Position numbers and translations under genes: made by a program. From positions 1 to 61,208 of IMG/VR virus record IMGVR_UViG_3300009085_000030: a DNA stretch of 61,208 bases; one strand, 5' to 3'. A model generated the notes under the pieces. The model had not been told where the DNA came from and did no database searches. It was given only the letters and a program-made list of their open reading frames with translations. Source of the stretch: a virus. Positions 28,501-34,941 of this stretch are shown one piece after another; within the stretch, counting starts at the first letter, position 1, and each line of letters opens with the position of its first letter.

Positions 28501-30795
28501 GGTAGTAGCGTGGTGCAGATCCTGATGTCCAACGAGGCGCACACTCTGCCTGCGGCGAACGACGGCACAGTCAGTAGCTACGTGGGCAGTGGCACGGCGA
28601 TTGGCATCTTCGAAGGCACCACACAACTGGACTACGACGGTATCGGAACTGCCGCCGGCAAGTGGACGGCCAGCCGTAGCGTCACGACCGGTACGATGAC
28701 GACGCCTGGGGCGCTGAGCGAATCGGGCGCGCTCGCCATCATGGCCGACCACGCAGGCATGACTGCAGATCTGGTGCAGGTTACGGTCACGGCTACAGGC
28801 AAGACCTTGACCGGAGCAAGCTTCTCGATCAGCAAGGTCCAATCGCTGACCAAGAGCAGGCAGGGCACAGCCGGCGTCACAGGTACGCGGACCGCTGTGC
28901 TCGAGATGTATAAGTGGGCGGCTTCGCAGCCCGTGAGCAGCTTCCCGGCAGGTACGTCCACGTACACCTGGGCCACCGGCCAGTTCACGGACCCGGCCAC
29001 GCCTAACAGTTGGACCCGCGTGCCGGGTGCCGCCGTTGCAGGGCAGACGCTGTGGGTGGTGCGGCAGGTCTACGCGGATCAGCTTACCTCGGCAACATCC
29101 GACGTCACGTGGGCGGCTACGTCCAGTGCGGCCTCCGGGGCGGCGGGCACTTCTGGCACGGACGGCCAGCGGGTCGGCTTCTTGGAAGTCTACAAGTGGG
29201 CACTCGCGCAGCCGGTGAGCAGCTTCCCGGCAGGTACGTCCACATACACGTGGGCGGACGGTTCCTTTACCGCACCGTCAACAGCGAACGGATGGGCGCT
29301 GGTTCCGGGTGCGCCGACTGCGGGGTACACTCTGTGGGCGTGTTCGGTCCGGGTGTCGAACAACAGCACAAGCGCTACTTCCAGCGCTACGTGGAACACT
29401 GCCGTCTCGTATGCGGTGGGCTTCGCAGGTTCGGATGGTGGCCCGGGCGACACCGGGCAGAGCAACCACCGGGTCTACCGCGCTGTCACAATCGGGGCCG
29501 CGAAGCTGACGCCTGCCAACACGACTAACGGGGCGACGCCGACTTCACCCGCGGTGTGGAGCGCGGTTCCGCTGACGCTCACGGCTGGGCAGGAACAATA
29601 CCAGTCTGATGGCACGACGCCAGCCGGCAGCACCACGACGACGTGGACTGTTGAATACCCGAGCTATTTGAAGGTCGGCACGCTGGAAGCTATCACGGGA
29701 AACATGGGTACGCTGACGGCGGGCTCGATCAACACGACGGGGTACCTGCGCGCGGAAGGGTCCACTGGCGTCACTGTTCCGGTCTCTGGGGCATCGGCGT
29801 CAAGAACTACTGCGGGCGCGTTCAATACTACCAACGCTCAACAGATCGGTGTGATAGCCACCAACAACAACTCTACTAACCCGGCGCTGTACGGGTGGAA
29901 CGCGTCTGTGGCATCCGGGATCGGGGTCTACGGGCAAGGCGCCATCGGGGTAGTTGGAATTGCCAATGCAGCTAATGGAGACTACGGCGCAATCTTCTAC
30001 GGCAATGGATCTCCGACATACGCGACGGTCGCTCTCTCAGCTTCGATCAACAATTCCAACGCAGGCAGTAAAGCTCTTGAAGTTTTCGGTGACACATCTG
30101 CCTCCCAGATCGCCATGGATGTCGCTGGCGCGGTAGTGTTCAAGGGGGCCAACGGTGGGAGTCTTCGACTCAAGCCTACAAACGGTGCACTGTACCGCGG
30201 AGTGATCCATTCGGTCAGTTCGACAACGTACTCGCTTGGTGTCACGGCGTCTGGGACTGCAGACGGTGCCGCAGCGACCACCCCGCTCAGCATCAATCTA
30301 TCAACGGGTGCGTTTACCTTCTCTGCTGCACCTTCGTTCCAGAGTAACTTTACGGTCGGCAGCACGACCCTCGTATCGAGCTTGAACGCTGACCTGCTCG
30401 ACGGGCAGCACGGGAGCTACTACGCTGCGGCGTCCAGCGTGCCTGCCGCCGCCAATAACGGTACGCTGACAATGGGCGTGTCTGGCGTTGGGCTGTCGGG
30501 GTCCGCATCGTTCACGGCTAACCAGAGCGGTAGCGGCACGTTCACAGTCACATCGAACGCAACCTCCGCCAATACCGCGAACGCTATCGTGTCTCGCAAT
30601 GCCAACGGGGATGTCTGGGTTCGGGACGCCAATATGGCGGGCACCATCAGCTTGAATGGTGCGACAGTTAGTTCCCTTGGCGGTGGTATTCCAACCTTCT
30701 CGACAAAGAAGCCGGGCGCGGATACCGTCAATACGTGGCTCCAGGTCTATGTCAACGGGGTCTTCTATCAAATTCCAATGTGGCCGAATAGCTAG
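22570..30795 (+). CDS. Giant J-like host-specificity / central tail fibre protein
   Basis: 2741 residues. Residues 1-60 are hydrophobic (LLATPLYAWADPATLLILAG, then GTGMALVAAGVIYGSV). Residues 75-370 match the start of J-like tip proteins (WRIVYGRATIGGSIHAM, LHNVFIDNTPAGPF). A jelly-roll carbohydrate-binding-like insert lies at about 375-525 (W-G-SNATLTQNSG, RYVRFRMRRNAGDGWVGKLYYKT, VFDIDWISVSEF). Two Fn3-like domains lie near 745-950. From about 955 to 2110, Ig-like domains alternate (ITLTAKLQNLVGAVSF, ITLTALLNNITGTATF). The C-terminus carries the fibre motif LNADLLDGQHGSYY near 2607. It probably forms the central fibre that contacts the receptor. Confidence 0.88.
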   Translation: MDNKLIKTVVGALLATPLYAWADPATLLILAGQFIATAGPVAGAYFGTGMALVAAGVIYGSVSKRRAAKKAATEAKNAYNSQLEDRGATILSAVPPWRIVYGRATIGGSIHAMFTADKVKTVNGQQVTRKDALHYLVYVFAAHEVGALHNVFIDNTPAGPFDADGYSLNSEFRSSESMMMAGQVSLDIGASWTSDKPVLSFTAIGHPTDYVPEWGQAHDVTGYITVTNGGRTLTNNSTMISTVSYQMYSVMDSSFRFIWHDGDPNQTVDGPLHSAFPDKWTTNHRIRGRAYAVVVVDLEDSRFQSGPPSITVDVTGKLVYDPRNASTTASNNVALCIRDFLLAKYGANADTTEVNDTYVAAAANACDAWISVDVPGYLDTITYTFAATVDGWVGSNATLTQNSGTPTFLRVACTAEDTVAYKEGLSFSGSTNRYVRFRMRRNAGDGWVGKLYYKTAGHGYSEDYRKDFNTGFPVGGDWVELVYDMHSLTTGAGDWKGSTITGLQFRFGIEAGDVFDIDWISVSEFAPDTELQPKYTMNGAFTTDDSRESVLENMAVAMNGYVTNGGQWLVVAGAWTAPVRDFTDDDLDGQIAIVQTDTGLDELANSSKGTYYPVGVSSPVEFPPYKNATLVTNDGEELWEDINLPYTNSETRARNVARVRVERTRSGQILTVPLKLHAWPTQVGDRIRLTSTEYGLNLKVYRVTDWGFSVTGAVVLTVQEDAEEIYDEADTTLSDPTPNTDLPNPNIVQNVENLLAASGTDHLTVASDGTITTRVFVSWDAARDAYLVAGSAYAEIKWRRVLFDPVDQWNMSRVPATSVSVYIENAVEFEFLVIGVRYVNSVGREGAWSFVEHTVIGKSEPPDAVTGLAYTNTAGGMRISWDPCIEVDYAETELRYGASWAAGVLVWVGKANEALWIPPGEGDYTIWAVHRDTTGHESTPASLAVNYDASGITSAQTMVLSADRLAFVFADENAATAITTDDITLTAKLQNLVGAVSFSAVAYNSAGTSLGAVTLTGTSDTVRVLTAANFVAPGLTVAYVEVTAEIASTNGSGTLDDTTTIYRVNHGSNSVYVILTNDSHTIPTNSDGTNGVYTGSGTDIGVFEGTNQLVWDNVGTTPGKWKVVASGGGTITPGAISAAGNNARVAQHAGMTNYTAIVTYTITGKTLTGEAFTHTKLQTLSKAIAGNSSALLTLDFSGVAFVFQGEDGNVSTTPNITLTALLNNITGTATFTTAAYDIGGGLLGTGTPLGGSGNTRTLTPAQFLTYPTTYTLKITATLDALTDTITIYRVNDGADTMQVGLSNEAHLIPSANDGTVESYSGASGSMVAAKGGLLLSNVTDPSVSFSMVGYTGFNTVYPAAQAGITINATTGFYSVTAGMTADVATVTFRATLSNGFTADRVFSLAKSKEGAAGSAAVSIDLLSESDITAANSDGTGYVLPANNQIKLYEGGVLLVAGVTYAGDITKNGLTANVNESTGIVTFTGSTPTWTSNAESFTFQATYNSITYSANYTYAKSKAGSDAVNADLLSEADVVAAAADGTGYVLPTGNEFKLYKGGTDLTSGVAYSVWNTGTATWLASTTKNGLTFAIDASTGVITLSGASWTSDSEVFTTKAVYGGLDYSKLYSIAKSKRGETGEAGGVVLTLQATAAAYVFESPDATSSTTPAITLTGLRGTLVGTMTFTTQAFNAAGTSLGTGTPLSGSGDTRTMTATQFLFYPTARYVTITATVGAYSDTFTLYRIDHGSDTITAGLSNESHIVPADPAGVVSSWVGAGGSMVVLKGVDILSSVTTPSVAFSLVGYTGFSTTYPTAQAGISVNTTTGAYSVSNNVTSDVATVTIRATLSTGLTLDRIFTVTKARQGIDGDGGVAAQLLTIGATGLAFIFADKNATLATEPENIVFTATLQNVSGTVVFAGTAYNAAGTMVGSAGGVTLTGTGNTRTLSKANFNAAGATVQYVVVTATLGSLSDTTTVYRGDHGSSVVQILMSNEAHTLPAANDGTVSSYVGSGTAIGIFEGTTQLDYDGIGTAAGKWTASRSVTTGTMTTPGALSESGALAIMADHAGMTADLVQVTVTATGKTLTGASFSISKVQSLTKSRQGTAGVTGTRTAVLEMYKWAASQPVSSFPAGTSTYTWATGQFTDPATPNSWTRVPGAAVAGQTLWVVRQVYADQLTSATSDVTWAATSSAASGAAGTSGTDGQRVGFLEVYKWALAQPVSSFPAGTSTYTWADGSFTAPSTANGWALVPGAPTAGYTLWACSVRVSNNSTSATSSATWNTAVSYAVGFAGSDGGPGDTGQSNHRVYRAVTIGAAKLTPANTTNGATPTSPAVWSAVPLTLTAGQEQYQSDGTTPAGSTTTTWTVEYPSYLKVGTLEAITGNMGTLTAGSINTTGYLRAEGSTGVTVPVSGASASRTTAGAFNTTNAQQIGVIATNNNSTNPALYGWNASVASGIGVYGQGAIGVVGIANAANGDYGAIFYGNGSPTYATVALSASINNSNAGSKALEVFGDTSASQIAMDVAGAVVFKGANGGSLRLKPTNGALYRGVIHSVSSTTYSLGVTASGTADGAAATTPLSINLSTGAFTFSAAPSFQSNFTVGSTTLVSSLNADLLDGQHGSYYAAASSVPAAANNGTLTMGVSGVGLSGSASFTANQSGSGTFTVTSNATSANTANAIVSRNANGDVWVRDANMAGTISLNGATVSSLGGGIPTFSTKKPGADTVNTWLQVYVNGVFYQIPMWPNS
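28933..29243 (+). repeat. Recent internal duplication in the tip-fibre gene
   Basis: A 29-base stretch at 28933-28961 is repeated exactly at 29215-29243, 282 bases apart. It lies in a larger duplicated unit encoding E-x-YKWA-x-QPVSSFPAGTSTYTW twice. The surrounding protein copies are similar but diverged, so the short block of full identity points to recent duplication or gene conversion. Confidence 0.85.
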
Positions 30796-30797
30796 CT

Positions 30798-31406
30798 ATG
30801 ATAATCCCTTTCACACTATACGTCACGTCTACTGGCGAGATTGACTACGCGGGGCAGACTTCGTCAGAAGACCCGTCGATTGGGGGTTTCCCACCGAATC
30901 TCACTATGTACCGTGGCGCCGCATACACGCGGGACACGCATTACTTTGTCGGGGGAGTACCCACGGCGTACACCACTGAGCAAGCGGCGCTGAAGGCGAC
31001 CCCGCTGTACCCGGGCGCCGTCTGGTCGAACGCGACCATGAACTGGATCGAGGACCGCACGCTAGCCCAGGTCAAGAAAGACAAGCGCTTCGAACTGGCC
31101 GACGCCTGGGATGAAGAAGCCAAGAGCGGCGTTACCTTCGGCACGAAGACCGCCCCTACCGACGACGCTGGCATGCAGCGGTACATCCTCCTTCGATTGA
31201 TGGCTGGCGAGAGCGGCTGGGTCGACACGCCGATACCACTTGAAGACGGCACCTGGGAACTGATGACGCTCGCCAAGGCGCAGACCCTGTGGGCTGCGAT
31301 CAAGGATCAAACCCGTACGCTACTCACGAAGCTGCGCGACAAGGTTCTTCTGGTCGATGCGGCGACGACCATCGAACAAGTGAGCAATATTTACTGGGAA
31401 GACTAG
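30798..31406 (+). CDS. Tail fibre assembly-like / DUF4376-like protein
   Basis: 202 residues. N-terminal part (YVTSTGEIDYAGQTSSEDPSIGG) resembles the first domain of tail-fibre assembly or fibre-tip proteins. The C-terminal part (LAQVKKDKRFELADAWDEEAKSGVTFGTKTAPTDDAGMQRYI, then TIEQVSNIYWED) has the DUF4376 pattern. It starts two bases after the tip-fibre stop. It may help fold the large upstream protein or be a minor virion component. Confidence 0.7.
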   Translation: MIIPFTLYVTSTGEIDYAGQTSSEDPSIGGFPPNLTMYRGAAYTRDTHYFVGGVPTAYTTEQAALKATPLYPGAVWSNATMNWIEDRTLAQVKKDKRFELADAWDEEAKSGVTFGTKTAPTDDAGMQRYILLRLMAGESGWVDTPIPLEDGTWELMTLAKAQTLWAAIKDQTRTLLTKLRDKVLLVDAATTIEQVSNIYWED

Positions 31407-31471
31407 GCGCCCGACATGGCGCCGGCACCCAACGGCGAGTAAGATACGGCTCGAAACTACTGAGGGCGACT

Positions 31472-31861
31472 ATGCTGAAGCGTCTATCTGCAAGCATCGC
31501 AGCGGTACTGATCTCTGCGTGTGGCGGCGGTGGAGATCCAGAGCCAGTAGTGGTCCTGGAACCCGCAACGGCGAAGATGCTGATGCTGCCGGTTCTTGGA
31601 ACGCAGAACTGCATCCCGGTCAGCGCGTACCAGCAGATGGTCAACGACGGGCGGTTCCGGCCGTACCCTACCGATCCGCCTGAAGGGTCTATCCGCCACC
31701 CGCCGTTCTTGCTTGTGCCCGCAGGCTCGACAGCCACGGTAGAAGTCGCGCCCGGTCTCGTCGGCACTCCTGTGGTGGTGCCAGGACCGAACGGCCCGAT
31801 GAACATCCTGGGGCTGTACTACGTTGAAGGCGAAACCCCCGATTGGGTATGCACGCCGTGA
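31472..31861 (+). CDS. Small secreted lipoprotein
   Basis: 129 residues from the ATG at 31472. MLKRLSASIAAVLISACGGGG is a short basic n-region, a hydrophobic core and a lipobox L-I-S-A-C with Cys17, so the mature form would be a lipid-anchored protein of about 113 residues. The remainder is Pro-rich with no recognised domain (LLVPAGSTATVEVAPGLVGTPVVVPGPNGP). Phage lipoproteins of this size can act in superinfection exclusion or as outer spanins, but no spanin partner pattern is evident, so the role is open. Two in-frame start choices upstream lack a signal peptide. Confidence 0.75.
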   Translation: MLKRLSASIAAVLISACGGGGDPEPVVVLEPATAKMLMLPVLGTQNCIPVSAYQQMVNDGRFRPYPTDPPEGSIRHPPFLLVPAGSTATVEVAPGLVGTPVVVPGPNGPMNILGLYYVEGETPDWVCTP

Positions 31862-32112
31862 ACGACGAACACGCACACTTGCACGAACTCATCCGGGATG
31901 CCACGCGTCGTGGGGTACGGGATGCCATTGACGAATTTCTACACGACGACTCAGAGTTCGGCCGGCTATCGGAGCGGCTGTACGGCAAGCTATCTGAGCA
32001 CACCACCAATGGGATCACTCAGTGGGTTGGTAAGCGGATACTCACTATCATGTTGGCGGCAGCCCTCTCGGGAAGTGTCGCATGGGCGGTACTGACCGGG
32101 AGAATAAAGTGA
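31849..32112 (+). CDS. Small C-terminal-anchored membrane protein
   Basis: 87 residues. Charged N-terminal helices (HAHLHELIRDATRRGVRDAIDEFLHDDSEFGRLSERLYGKL) are followed by one transmembrane segment (ILTIMLAAALSGSVAWAVLTG). It overlaps the lipoprotein gene by 13 bases; a GTG at 31858 giving a GTGA overlap is an alternative start. The size and layout allow a holin accessory or antiholin role in the lysis region, but no family is recognised. Confidence 0.65.
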   Translation: MHAVNDEHAHLHELIRDATRRGVRDAIDEFLHDDSEFGRLSERLYGKLSEHTTNGITQWVGKRILTIMLAAALSGSVAWAVLTGRIK

Positions 32113-32570
32113 TAATCAAAGAGCTCCTCCATATGTGGCCGTCCGTAATCATCGGTCTTCTACTGGGCCTGATCACAGTGCCCCTCAGCGACGTAGGTCT
32201 CGATGCTGTGCGCGAAAAGTACGACAGCCGCAACCCGGTCGTTGTCACGAACGGCACTTTGCTGCATCGTGAAGAAGATTCTGTGGAAGTCGCCATCGTC
32301 GGCGAGAAGAAGCGCGCCTGTATCTACGTTGCCCTGGCGGCATACGCTACTGGGGCGGACGGCTTGATGCGTGACACGTACACCTTGCGCGTCGACATGC
32401 CTTCTGGTGGTGCGACTCGCCCGGTGGGGCCGCAGAGCTTCGGAGTGTGGCGCCTCTGGCCGATACCGAAAGGGGTGACTCGTATTCAGATGTGGAGTAC
32501 GCACCAATGCGAAGGCCGGCTGGTGCGCTCGCTGATGGCCGAAATCGAACTGGGAAAGACGGTGCAATGA
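32109..32570 (+). CDS. Membrane-anchored protein of unknown function
   Basis: 153 residues from a GTG with GGGAGA five bases upstream, overlapping the previous stop by GTGA. One N-terminal transmembrane helix (SVIIGLLLGLITVPL) precedes a soluble domain of about 125 residues with beta-strand character (VVVTNGTLLHREEDSVEVAIVGEKKRACIYVALAAYA, TYTLRVDMPSGG). The type is a periplasmic-facing single-pass protein. No family recognised. It belongs to the chain of overlapping small membrane-protein genes before the endolysin. Confidence 0.7.
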   Translation: MIIKELLHMWPSVIIGLLLGLITVPLSDVGLDAVREKYDSRNPVVVTNGTLLHREEDSVEVAIVGEKKRACIYVALAAYATGADGLMRDTYTLRVDMPSGGATRPVGPQSFGVWRLWPIPKGVTRIQMWSTHQCEGRLVRSLMAEIELGKTVQ

Positions 32571-32641
32571 AGCTGGCGCTGCTGTTCCTCTTACCGCTGC
32601 TGTTGCTGCTGCTGTTCCTGCTACCAGCTATCAAATGGTGA
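32567..32641 (+). CDS. 24-residue leucine-rich membrane peptide
   Basis: ATGA-coupled to the previous gene, reading M-K-L-A-L-L-F-L-L-P with 12 leucines in 24 residues and ending A-I-K-W. It would form a single transmembrane helix with a Lys at residue 2. Its stop overlaps the start of the next gene. The coupling on both sides argues that it is translated. A micro-holin-like, spanin-helper or leader-peptide role is possible; nothing in the sequence decides between them. Confidence 0.6.
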   Translation: MKLALLFLLPLLLLLLFLLPAIKW

Positions 32642-32871
32642 ACAACATGGAGATTACCAATCTCGACCGCAAGGTCCGTCTCCTGAACAAGACCAAGCGG
32701 GGCTGGCAGATCGTACTGACGGTGCCCGCCAGCAAGATGCCCGAGGCAGAAGCCTTCGCCATGCGAGGTTTTGATCTGGACCCAACGACACGCTGGAAGT
32801 TCGAAGAGACTTCTGGCAAACTGATCCGTGACTCGCTATACCTGCGATTCAAGGATATGCCCTTACCGTAA
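32635..32871 (+). CDS. Small unknown protein
   Basis: 78 residues. A compact alpha/beta-looking sequence (ITNLDRKVRLLNKTKRGWQIVLTVPASKMPEAEAFAMRGFDL, then SLYLRFKDMP) with no recognised motif. The start could also be GTG at 32638 or ATG at 32647, both in frame; the first two overlap the preceding micro-gene. Part of the pre-lysis cluster. Confidence 0.6.
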   Translation: MVNNMEITNLDRKVRLLNKTKRGWQIVLTVPASKMPEAEAFAMRGFDLDPTTRWKFEETSGKLIRDSLYLRFKDMPLP

Positions 32872-32888
32872 CTACCAAGGAAGATGCG

Positions 32889-33215
32889 ATGAAGACAAAG
32901 ACGCTTACCCTTTCCATTGCCAACGCCCTCGACGGGGTTGCCATCAGCGACGAGATGCCCGCCGGCACGCTCATGGCGTTCTACGACAGGGCGCGCAAGC
33001 TGGTCCCGCCCGAAGAGTGGGGCTCAGCCAAGGTCCACGGGGCCAGCCATCTCAGCCTCACGTACGAGCACTCGCTGTCTAGCGAAGAGGAGACCCGTTC
33101 GCTGCTGCAAGACGCCAACACCCGCGCCAGTCAGGTCCGGTTGCTGCTGCCGCCGCACCCCGGCGAAGGCCTCAGCGCAGAACAGGTCGACCAAATCCGG
33201 CAACTGCTGGGGTAG
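32889..33215 (+). CDS. Small unknown protein upstream of endolysin
   Basis: 108 residues with AAGGAAG six bases upstream of the ATG. Sequence LSIANALDGVAISDEMPAGTLMAFYDRARKLVPPEEWGSAKVHGASHLSLTYEHSL suggests a folded mixed domain; a helical tail (EQVDQIRQLLG) follows. No signal peptide or membrane helix. No family recognised; it lies six bases before the endolysin gene. Confidence 0.65.
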   Translation: MKTKTLTLSIANALDGVAISDEMPAGTLMAFYDRARKLVPPEEWGSAKVHGASHLSLTYEHSLSSEEETRSLLQDANTRASQVRLLLPPHPGEGLSAEQVDQIRQLLG

Positions 33216-33221
33216 GCTCCT

Positions 33222-34412
33222 ATGCGAGTGACACCCGCACTGCTGGTCGCCGCCGTCGGGTGCACCGCTGCCAAGGCGGCGGAGTTCGCGCCGCATCTTG
33301 CCGGGGCGTGCACTGCATACCAGATCGACACCCCCCGCAGACTGGCCGCGTTCCTTGCCCAGATTGGTCACGAGTCTGGGTCGCTCAAATACACGACGGA
33401 GATCTGGGGGCCAACCGCAGCGCAGCAGACGTACGAAGGCCGCATCAGCCTGGGCAATACCGAGCCGGGTGACGGCGAGCGGTACAAGGGTCACGGATTG
33501 ATCCAGACTACGGGTCGGTTCAACCACCGTGCCGTGCGTGACCGCTTGCGGAAACGCGGCATCGACTGCCCCGATTTCGAAGCGGAGCCAGACCGGCTGG
33601 CGGAGCCTGCGTGGGCAGCGTGGTCCGCTGCCGACTACTGGGACTGGCGGCACTGCAACCCGTTGGCGGATGCCGGGTCGTTCGAAGCCATCACGATCAA
33701 GATCAATGGCGGGACCAACGGGCAGTCCGACCGTCTCGAGCGCTGGGCCAAGGCAAAGGCGGTCCTCGAGAACTGGGTCGAAGACGCAGCCGCGCCCATC
33801 ATCGAATCACTTGCCCCGACACCTGCACCGGTACCGGACCCGACCCAATACTCACAGGAGGCTGGAATGCCACTCCCCGCGATCCCCGCAATCGTCAGCG
33901 CCCTGCTGCCTACTGTCGTCCAGATGATACCTCGGCTGGCGACCATCTTCAAGCCGGGCAGCGAAGTCGCAGAACGCAACGTCGCCGCCGCTTCGGCTGT
34001 GATCGATATCGTCACGCAGGCTACCGGCGCGGTCAACGCGCAGGCTGCGGTCGAAGCGATCAAGACAGACCCGACCGCACTGGCCGCTGCAACCAAGGCG
34101 GTGGAGTCAAACTGGTTCGAGCTTCACAAGGCCACCGAAGAAAGCGTCGCTGCTGCGCGCCTGTTCAACAAGTCGTACGTCGAGAACATGAACGTGCGCA
34201 CAGTGGCATGGAACTTTACGTTCCTCGAAGTGCTGTCGTTGATCCTTGTGCTGTCAACCCTGTCGGGCGGCATGTCCGTACTGCTGTGGGGCGGCATCGA
34301 CGATCAGCTGAAAGGTGCCGTTGTGACCCTCATGCTGATCGGCGGGTTCACCGGGGTTACGAACTTCTGGTTCGGGTCGAGCCTCGGCAGCAAGAAGAAA
34401 GACGACAAGTAG
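33222..34412 (+). CDS. Endolysin (GH19 chitinase-like) fused to holin-like membrane domain
   Basis: 396 residues. Residues 1-185 are a GH19-like lysozyme/chitinase domain: LAAFLAQIGHESGSLKYTTEIWGP with the probable catalytic Glu, QTYEGRISLGNTEPGDGERYKGHGLIQTTGRFNH, and ITIKINGGTNGQSDRLERW. A Pro/Thr linker (LAPTPAPVPDPTQYSQEAG) joins it to residues 216-396. Those resemble the 3TM/gene-transfer-agent holin family: an amphipathic start, then two clear membrane segments (FTFLEVLSLILVLSTLSGG; GAVVTLMLIGGFTGVTNFWFG) and a Lys-rich C-terminus. Such a fusion is unusual. A strong internal ribosome site suggests that the second part is also made alone. Confidence 0.85.
   Translation: MRVTPALLVAAVGCTAAKAAEFAPHLAGACTAYQIDTPRRLAAFLAQIGHESGSLKYTTEIWGPTAAQQTYEGRISLGNTEPGDGERYKGHGLIQTTGRFNHRAVRDRLRKRGIDCPDFEAEPDRLAEPAWAAWSAADYWDWRHCNPLADAGSFEAITIKINGGTNGQSDRLERWAKAKAVLENWVEDAAAPIIESLAPTPAPVPDPTQYSQEAGMPLPAIPAIVSALLPTVVQMIPRLATIFKPGSEVAERNVAAASAVIDIVTQATGAVNAQAAVEAIKTDPTALAAATKAVESNWFELHKATEESVAAARLFNKSYVENMNVRTVAWNFTFLEVLSLILVLSTLSGGMSVLLWGGIDDQLKGAVVTLMLIGGFTGVTNFWFGSSLGSKKKDDK
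33867..34412 (+). CDS. Putative in-frame internal start: free holin
   Basis: AGGAGG at 33856-33861 stands five bases before an in-frame ATG at 33867, an ideal Shine-Dalgarno spacing. The product of 181 residues (MPLPAIPAIVSALLPTV...) has the size and ending (F-W-F-G-S-S-L-G-S-K-K-K) of stand-alone holins with two or three membrane segments. The same stretch is read through as the C-terminus of the endolysin. Initiation here is inferred from the site only. Confidence 0.65.
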   Translation: MPLPAIPAIVSALLPTVVQMIPRLATIFKPGSEVAERNVAAASAVIDIVTQATGAVNAQAAVEAIKTDPTALAAATKAVESNWFELHKATEESVAAARLFNKSYVENMNVRTVAWNFTFLEVLSLILVLSTLSGGMSVLLWGGIDDQLKGAVVTLMLIGGFTGVTNFWFGSSLGSKKKDDK

Positions 34413-34421
34413 GCCAGCCCC

Positions 34422-34529
34422 ATGGACCCCAAGAAAATCATCGTCGCCGTGGCCGGCGCGGGCATGGTGGCTCTCATAGTCACCGTCGCCGTAATGGCGT
34501 ACTCCGCCTGGGTGCTGTTCGCTTCGTAG
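34422..34529 (+). CDS. 35-residue single-pass membrane protein
   Basis: Starts nine bases after the endolysin-holin stop. MDPKK is followed by an uninterrupted hydrophobic segment (IIVAVAGAGMVALIVTVAVM) and AYSAWVLFAS. The topology looks N-in by the Lys residues. It is the last gene before the convergent terminator. It could be a second small holin or holin regulator; this is inference from place and shape. Confidence 0.55.
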   Translation: MDPKKIIVAVAGAGMVALIVTVAVMAYSAWVLFAS

Positions 34530-34533
34530 GGGT

Positions 34534-34562
34534 GGGTAAACCCTGTAAGGGTAAACCCTAGG
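34534..34562. repeat. Pair of GGGTAAACCCT repeats
   Basis: GGGTAAACCCT at 34534-34544 and AGGGTAAACCCTAGG at 34548-34562 are separated by three bases. The same decamer occurs twice more near the right end (60976-60985 and, inverted, 61024-61033), so the minus-strand block is flanked by two pairs. The near-palindromic form suggests protein binding; function unknown. Confidence 0.7.
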
Positions 34563-34570
34563 TGCCCTCG

Positions 34571-34639
34571 GCGCTGGCGGGCTTTGTGCCCCGGGCGGCT
34601 ACCCTACCAGCCACCAGCCACCGAAAAGCCCGCCAGCGC
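34571..34639. terminator. Bidirectional terminator-like inverted repeat between convergent units
   Basis: GCGCTGGCGGGCTTT (34571-34585) and AAAGCCCGCCAGCGC (34625-34639) are perfect 15-base inverted arms around a 39-base loop. The arms begin and end so that a short U run follows the stem's inner side on either strand. CCCCGGGCGG occurs at 34589-34598 and 34640-34649. It lies between the last plus-strand gene (34529) and the last minus-strand gene (34672), where a two-way stop is expected. Confidence 0.65.
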
Positions 34640-34671
34640 CCCGGGCGGGGCCTGCGCGGGGGTGTCGCCCG

Positions 34672-34941
34672 CTAGGCGAACTGCACCAGCAGCGCGGCCA
34701 GGGCTTTCAGGGCTTCGGCTGGGGTGGGCGCGCAAGCCATCAGCGGCTGGCTACCGTCGACCGGGTCAAACAGCAGCGCCAGCCCGCCGCCCCATATCGG
34801 GGAAGACAGGCTGGCCCGGTAGACACTGCCGTTGGCGTCGGCAGGCCCCAGCGTCAGAAACACTTCGTCGCCCGTTTCGTCCACGATGTCCGCCAGGATG
34901 CGGGCAACGATGGCGAGATCGTTGTTGGTTGCTGTAGTCAC
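34672..34941 (-). CDS. Small unknown early protein
   Basis: 89 residues, the last minus-strand gene. GTGA overlap with the upstream gene. Sequence NNDLAIVARILADIVDETGDEVFLTLGPADANGSVYRASLSSPIWGGGLALLFDPVDGS looks like a small alpha/beta fold; the C-terminal helix (AEALKALAALLVQF) is hydrophobic-amphipathic. No family recognised. Confidence 0.6.
   Translation of the reverse strand: MTTATNNDLAIVARILADIVDETGDEVFLTLGPADANGSVYRASLSSPIWGGGLALLFDPVDGSQPLMACAPTPAEALKALAALLVQFA

Noticed and set aside
31406-31423. GGCGCC hairpin after the fibre-assembly-like gene as terminator
   Set aside because: Only six base pairs with no U run; not distinguishable from background in this GC-rich sequence.
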